Assembly: GCF_900141755.1 (NCBI RefSeq)
Contig: NZ_LT670844.1
Coordinates: forward strand, 4,712,001 to 4,776,000
Direction of reading: 5' to 3'
Length of the DNA stretch: 64,000 nt
From: Bradyrhizobium lablabi
Lineage (GTDB): Bacteria; Pseudomonadota; Alphaproteobacteria; Rhizobiales; Xanthobacteraceae
Made by a program: the position numbers and the translations under genes. The stretch's first letter is position 1, and each line of letters opens with the position of its first letter. Shown here in pieces: positions 60,208 to 64,000 of this stretch. The notes under the pieces are model-generated. The model made no database searches and was not told the DNA's origin. It saw nothing but the letters and a program-made list of their open reading frames with translations.

Positions 60208-61179
60208 GAACCCCAAAAGTTGTCGATCATGCATTCACTCCCCGATCTGAAGACCATTGAGGCGTTTCGCGCGTGGCGCAGCGACGCCGCGCAATGTTTG
60301 CCGGCGGCACTCGACATCGCACGCAGCCATGGCCTGCCGCGTGCGGATGCTAAATTGTTCCCGACCGGCACCAATCTCGTCGTCGCCCTCGATGACGACC
60401 TGGTGCTGAAGATTTTCCCGCCGCTGCTGCGCCATCAATTCGTATCCGAGCAGATCTCGCTGTCGCAGCTTCGCGGCCGCCTCGGCGTCGCTATTCCGGA
60501 AATCGTGTGTGAGGGCGAGCGCGACCAATGGCCGTATCTCGTCATCACGCGGATGCACGGCATTGTCGCCAGCGAGGCGTGGCCGATGCTCACCGAGGAT
60601 CAGAAAGAACGCGTGCTCGGCCAGATCGGCGAGACCATCGCCGACGTACAGCGCGTGCCGGTAGGCATGCTGTCCGGCATCGAGCCGCGCTGGGACCAAT
60701 TCCTGTTCAAGCAGATCGAGGGATGCCGCGCCCGGCATGAACGTCTCGGCTTGCCGAAAAAATTTCTCGACGGGCTCGACCAGCTTTTGTCAGACGCGAA
60801 GACGCTGATTCCGTTTGACCCGCCGCCGGTGATCCTGACCGGCGAATACATTCCTGAGAATTTCCTGCTGGCCCGCGAAGGCGCAGGCTGGCGGTTGTCG
60901 GGACTGATCGATTTCGGCGACGTGATGACAGGATGGGGCGAATACGATCTGCTTGGCCCGAGCGCCTTCATGACGGCAGGAATGCCGCGCCGCGTTTTGA
61001 GCCTGCTGCAGGGATTCGGATATTCCCGGGCCGATATCGATCAGGCGATGAAGCGACGGTTGATGGCGCTTATGCTGTTGCATCGCGCCAGCGATCCGAT
61101 CCGGCACATCTGCATCGAAGGTTGGCAGCAGAAGGCCAGCGATTTGTTCGAACTGCAGGAATTGCTCTGGCCGCTTTGA
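60202..61179 (+). CDS. Aminoglycoside phosphotransferase (APH)-like kinase with altered catalytic loop
   Basis: 325 residues from 60202; an ATG at 60229 is a possible start outside the repeat. Kinase-like N-lobe with VVALDDDLVLKIFPP; C-lobe with ILTGEYIPENFLL and LIDFGDVMTGWGEYDLL. In APH and choline kinases the catalytic loop is HGDxxxxN; here it reads TGEYIPEN, so the catalytic Asp is Glu, while the metal-binding Asp of DFGD is kept. It could phosphorylate an unusual small molecule or be weakly active. No drug-resistance role can be concluded. Confidence 0.75.
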   Translation: MTEPQKLSIMHSLPDLKTIEAFRAWRSDAAQCLPAALDIARSHGLPRADAKLFPTGTNLVVALDDDLVLKIFPPLLRHQFVSEQISLSQLRGRLGVAIPEIVCEGERDQWPYLVITRMHGIVASEAWPMLTEDQKERVLGQIGETIADVQRVPVGMLSGIEPRWDQFLFKQIEGCRARHERLGLPKKFLDGLDQLLSDAKTLIPFDPPPVILTGEYIPENFLLAREGAGWRLSGLIDFGDVMTGWGEYDLLGPSAFMTAGMPRRVLSLLQGFGYSRADIDQAMKRRLMALMLLHRASDPIRHICIEGWQQKASDLFELQELLWPL

Positions 61180-61193
61180 GCGGGCCGCCCGGC

Positions 61194-61505
61194 TCATCCC
61201 TTCGACTGGATCAGGCTGGCCGCGTGACTGAGTACCCCGGCGATGGCATCGAGGCCCGAGCTGCCGCCGCGGCCGATCGTCCTCGCCAGGCTTATCGCGC
61301 TTGATATCGCCGCCCGGCATTGCGCGATCGCCGAGAGCGCCTGAGCCGTGTTGGCCGCGGCGCGCAATTTCGAGGCGGCGGTGCGCAGCGCGCTCTGCGC
61401 CGCCGGCACCTTGACGTCTGATATTTCGTTGCTCAACCGGTCCAGCACATTGGCGATGCAGCCGTAGAGCGCCTTGCCGCTGTTGCTGGATTTGACGTCA
61501 CAGAA
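61194..61505 (-). pseudogene. C-terminal fragment of an exported helical protein of unknown function
   Basis: From about 61505 the minus strand reads FCDVKSSNSGKALYGCIANV, then an alanine/serine-rich helical region and a closing GLDAIAGVLSHAASLIQSKG. This looks like real coding sequence (balanced helices, two or three cysteines), but it has no start: upstream the frame runs antisense through the caspase-like gene. The 5' half appears to have been lost at the junction near 61480-61505. The family is not one I can name. Confidence 0.5.
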
Positions 61506-62697
61506 GCGGCCGACCGCGATCTCAAGGGCATGACCGATGATGTCGATGATTTCGCGCGAAAAATAAGGGAGCGCGGGCCGGACACGGTGGCGGTTTTGTA
61601 TTATGCCGGGCATGGGCTCGAAAGCGATTCCGTCAACTATCTGGTGCCCGTCAACGCCGACCTGAAACGGCGATCCGACGTCGCGGGCAAGGCGCTGAGC
61701 GTCAAGCGCATCGGCGATCGGTTGTCGGCGGCCGGCAACCAGCTCAACATCCTGATCCTCGACGCGTGCCGCGATAATCCGTTTCCCGAAAGCCCCGCGC
61801 AGGGCGTTCTTGGCCTGGTCCCGATGGGGGCGGTCTATGGCGAGTTCATCGCCTCCTCGACCGGATCGGGCAAGTCGGCATTCGACGGCGAGGATGGCCA
61901 CAGTCCCTATACCAGGGCGCTGGCGGATGCGATGGTGATGCCCGGCGAGAAACTGGAAGACGTCTTCAAGAGCGTCCGCCGGCAGGTTCGGCTCGGGACA
62001 GGCGAAGCGCAGATTCCCTGGGAATCGACCTCGCTCGAACGCGACTTTTATTTTGTCCCGCCGGAGCCTGTGCCAACTCCCGCCGCGCAGCTCTTCGCGG
62101 CGGCGAAAGAAACCGGCAACGCCGCGTTGTTCGGATTGCTGATCGAGCGCTTTCCGGACAGCCCGGAAGCGATGGCGGCGAAACCGATGGTCGCCAAGCT
62201 CGGAGACGCCAAGGCGAACGAAAAGCTCAACGAGAAGCCGAACGAGAAGGACACCTCCTCTTCGGCCGCGGCGCTGGTTCTGGCGCGCGCGAAGCAGGCG
62301 CAAACCCCCGATGCCTATGATCTCGTGGCATCGCTTTGTCCCCAATACTACTGAAGCGGAGGAAGCCCGCGCCGCCGCGATCCGGTTGCGCGAGGCGGTG
62401 GTGCTGGACAGTGTCGGACCGACCTATGAGGGCCGCGAACTCGTGCTCAGGATTCAGGAGCAGCTGGTTCGCCTCGACTGCATGGCGGGAAACAACAGCG
62501 GCACCTTCGAGGCCGCGACCATTCAGGGATTGCGGCGCGCCTCGCTGCTGTCAGACGAGCATTACCTGTGGTACCGCCCGACCATGGCCGCGCTGCGGGC
62601 GCTGAAGAAGATCGATGGCAATGAAGGCTGCGGCCGGCAGAAGGTCGTCGCCGCGCCGCGTTGCCTGCGCGTCAACAACGAGGATTTTTGCCAATAG
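61488..62697 (+). pseudogene. Caspase-family (peptidase C14-like) gene, 5'-truncated and frameshifted
   Basis: Homology begins around GFDVTEAADRDLKGMTDDVD, lacking the usual first strand and NDA helix. The catalytic dyad remains: YYAGHGLESDSVNYLVPVNA (His) and ILILDACRDNPF (Cys). The first frame ends at 62354 (VASLCPQYY); a second, from about 62335, reads PNTTEAEEARAAAIRLREAV and runs to 62697, where NNEDFCQ ends it. One extra base joins the two. Metacaspase-like proteases act in regulated proteolysis or stress; this copy is probably inactive, although a shorter product from the ATG at 61530 is conceivable. Confidence 0.75.
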
Positions 62698-62931
62698 CGG
62701 TCGCAACGCATGGTCGGCGCCGCCCACCGGAAAGGCGGCCACAATGCCTGCATCCAAAATAGGCAAAGTCATTTCTTTTGTATGCAAGCTAACCGCGCGG
62801 CGGTTCCCAGCGAGACCCGACATTCGCAAGCCTAATCATGCGCTTAAAGCGCCATTAGGATTGCGTTAAGATTTGGCACAAACCTTGCGACGTCGCTCCC
62901 AAAGCCGTTTCCCCGTGCGTTGGAGCCTCAC
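62698..62931. other. Intergenic region before the peptide-binding protein gene
   Basis: 234 bp without a convincing gene. A short palindrome GCGCTTAAAGCGC lies near 62842-62854, within 90 bp of the next start, and could be part of an operator. Otherwise I see nothing specific. Confidence 0.35.
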
Positions 62932-64000
62932 ATGAAGCGTCGCGATTTCCTGAAATCCGTCACGGGGGTCGCGGCCGGCGCGATGGTGCCGGCGCCGGCG
63001 ATCTGGTCTGCCGCCAAGGCCGACGCCCGCTCCGAGACGCTGTTGGTGGTGACCGAAAGCGGCCCCAACAATCTCGACATCCACGGCGTCGGCACCAACC
63101 GTCCCGGCTACGAGGCGTCGTGGAATTGCTACGACCGTCTGATCAGTCATGAAACCAAGACGCTGCCGGACGGCACGCTGTCCTACGATCGCGACAAGTT
63201 CAAACCCGAACTCGCCGAGGACATGAAGATCGGCGACATGTCGGTCACCTTCAAACTGAAGAAGGCCAAATTCCACGACGGCACGCCAGTCACCGCCAAC
63301 GATGTCAAATGGTCGCTCGATCGTTCGGTATCGGTAGGCGGTTTCCCCACGGTGCAGATGAAAGCCGGCTCGCTGGAAAACAAGGAGCAGTTCGTCGTCG
63401 TTGACGACAGCACCGTCCGTATCGACTTCGCCAAGAAAGACCGCCTGACCATTCCCGATCTCGCGGTGATCGTGCCGGGCATCTACAATTCCACGCTGCT
63501 GAAGAGCAAGGCTACCGACAAGGATCCCTGGGCGCTCGACTACACCAAGAGCAACACCGCCGGCAGCGGCGCCTACAAGGTGACGAGCTGGAAGCCCGGT
63601 GTCGAAACGGTCTACGAACGCCATGACGACTGGGTGGGCGGCAAGCTGCCCCAGCTCAGGAAGGTGATCTGGCGCACGATCCCCTCGCAGGGCAATCGCC
63701 GCGCCTTGATGGAGCGTGGCGATGCCGACATCTCCTTCGACCTTTCGAGCAAAGACACTTCGGAGATGAAGAAGGAGGGCAAGCTCGTCATCATCTCCAA
63801 CCCGATCGGCAACGGCATGTATTCCGTCGAGTTGAACGTGAAGAACCCGCCGTTCAACAACGAAAAAGTTCGTCAGGCGGTGGCCTATGCGCTGCCCTAC
63901 CAGAAGATCATGGACGCGGCGATGTTCGGTCTCGCCAATCCCTTGTTCGGCGGCCCCTCGAACAATGTTACCGATATCGCCTGGCCCGCCAAGAGCGGCT
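62932..64000 (+). CDS. Peptide/opine ABC transporter substrate-binding protein (family 5, 3' end outside window)
   Basis: At least 356 residues from the ATG at 62932, running off the right edge. A Tat-type signal (MKRRDFLKSVTGVAAGAMV) precedes a family 5 solute-binding domain: GPNNLDIHGVGTNRPGYEAS, VTFKLKKAKFHDGTPVTAND, WALDYTKSNTAGSGAYKVTS and LNVKNPPFNNEKVRQAVAYA. It would bind oligopeptides or similar compounds in the periplasm. Permease and ATPase genes are expected downstream, outside the window. Confidence 0.9.
   Translation, partial: MKRRDFLKSVTGVAAGAMVPAPAIWSAAKADARSETLLVVTESGPNNLDIHGVGTNRPGYEASWNCYDRLISHETKTLPDGTLSYDRDKFKPELAEDMKIGDMSVTFKLKKAKFHDGTPVTANDVKWSLDRSVSVGGFPTVQMKAGSLENKEQFVVVDDSTVRIDFAKKDRLTIPDLAVIVPGIYNSTLLKSKATDKDPWALDYTKSNTAGSGAYKVTSWKPGVETVYERHDDWVGGKLPQLRKVIWRTIPSQGNRRALMERGDADISFDLSSKDTSEMKKEGKLVIISNPIGNGMYSVELNVKNPPFNNEKVRQAVAYALPYQKIMDAAMFGLANPLFGGPSNNVTDIAWPAKSG

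Noticed and set aside
61506..62345. Minus-strand extension of the fragment ending at 61194
   Set aside because: It is antisense to caspase-like coding sequence with recognisable H and C motifs, so only the part below about 61505 looks genuine.

Overview
The window is high-GC, densely coded alphaproteobacterial chromosome, most likely Bradyrhizobium or a close Nitrobacteraceae relative. This rests on the gene families (Sox thiosulfate oxidation, CioAB oxidase, many MFS carriers, acyl-CoA dehydrogenases) and on several families of intergenic palindromic repeats of the type common in Bradyrhizobium. The assignment is an inference from content; there is no rRNA marker. I saw no tRNA, rRNA, CRISPR array, insertion sequence or prophage.

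Layout. 1-4874 (minus): an attEFGH-like ABC export operon and a secreted methyltransferase-like protein. 5133-6407: MFS carrier. 6594-17479: the most interesting locus. It holds a two-component system (15510-17479, plus), a sterol-desaturase-like hydroxylase, a tight six-gene minus-strand operon (thermostable-hemolysin-like protein, AMP-dependent acyl ligase, heme-oxygenase-like di-iron oxidase, short-chain dehydrogenase, TPR protein, methyltransferase) and a second minus-strand unit (MipA/OmpV outer-membrane protein, lipoprotein, DUF2147 protein). The two minus-strand units begin with nearly identical leader DNA, and a 16-bp direct-repeat motif lies in front of both and twice in front of the two-component system. 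I read this as one regulon making and handling a small acyl-derived product; the product is unknown.

17645-23206: D-aminoacylase, Fsr-like MFS pump, ATP-grasp ligase and four small charged orphan proteins. 23349-28782: vitamin B12 import (BtuB-type receptor under a cobalamin riboswitch, divergent from btuCDF-like genes). 28925-35590 (minus): sulfur oxidation genes soxX-Y-Z-A-K-B followed by two DsrE proteins and a persulfide dioxygenase-rhodanese fusion. The upstream soxD is a frameshifted, truncated remnant and soxC is absent here. 35646-45792: DUF938 methyltransferase, prolyl oligopeptidase, MFS carriers, VOC and CMD-like enzymes and two acyl-CoA dehydrogenases, separated by palindromic repeats. 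46147-50568: amino-acid binding protein, L,D-transpeptidase and cyanide-insensitive bd oxidase (cioAB plus a DUF2474 subunit). 50770-53126: TlpA-like thioredoxin, CcdA and an ECF sigma factor. 53477-58509: a phosphorelay of two histidine kinases and an OmpR-type regulator behind an internally deleted TRAP binding protein. 58732-64000: orphan UgpB-like binding protein, APH-like kinase with an altered catalytic motif, two gene fragments (one a frameshifted caspase-like gene) meeting head to head, and the start of a peptide ABC binding protein.

Biology: the organism looks like a versatile aerobe able to oxidise reduced sulfur, scavenge B12 and respire through a low-affinity quinol oxidase. Gene decay is visible at three places: soxD, the TRAP binding protein and the caspase-like gene. 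The repeats repeatedly intrude on gene ends, supplying two stop codons and possibly one start codon.
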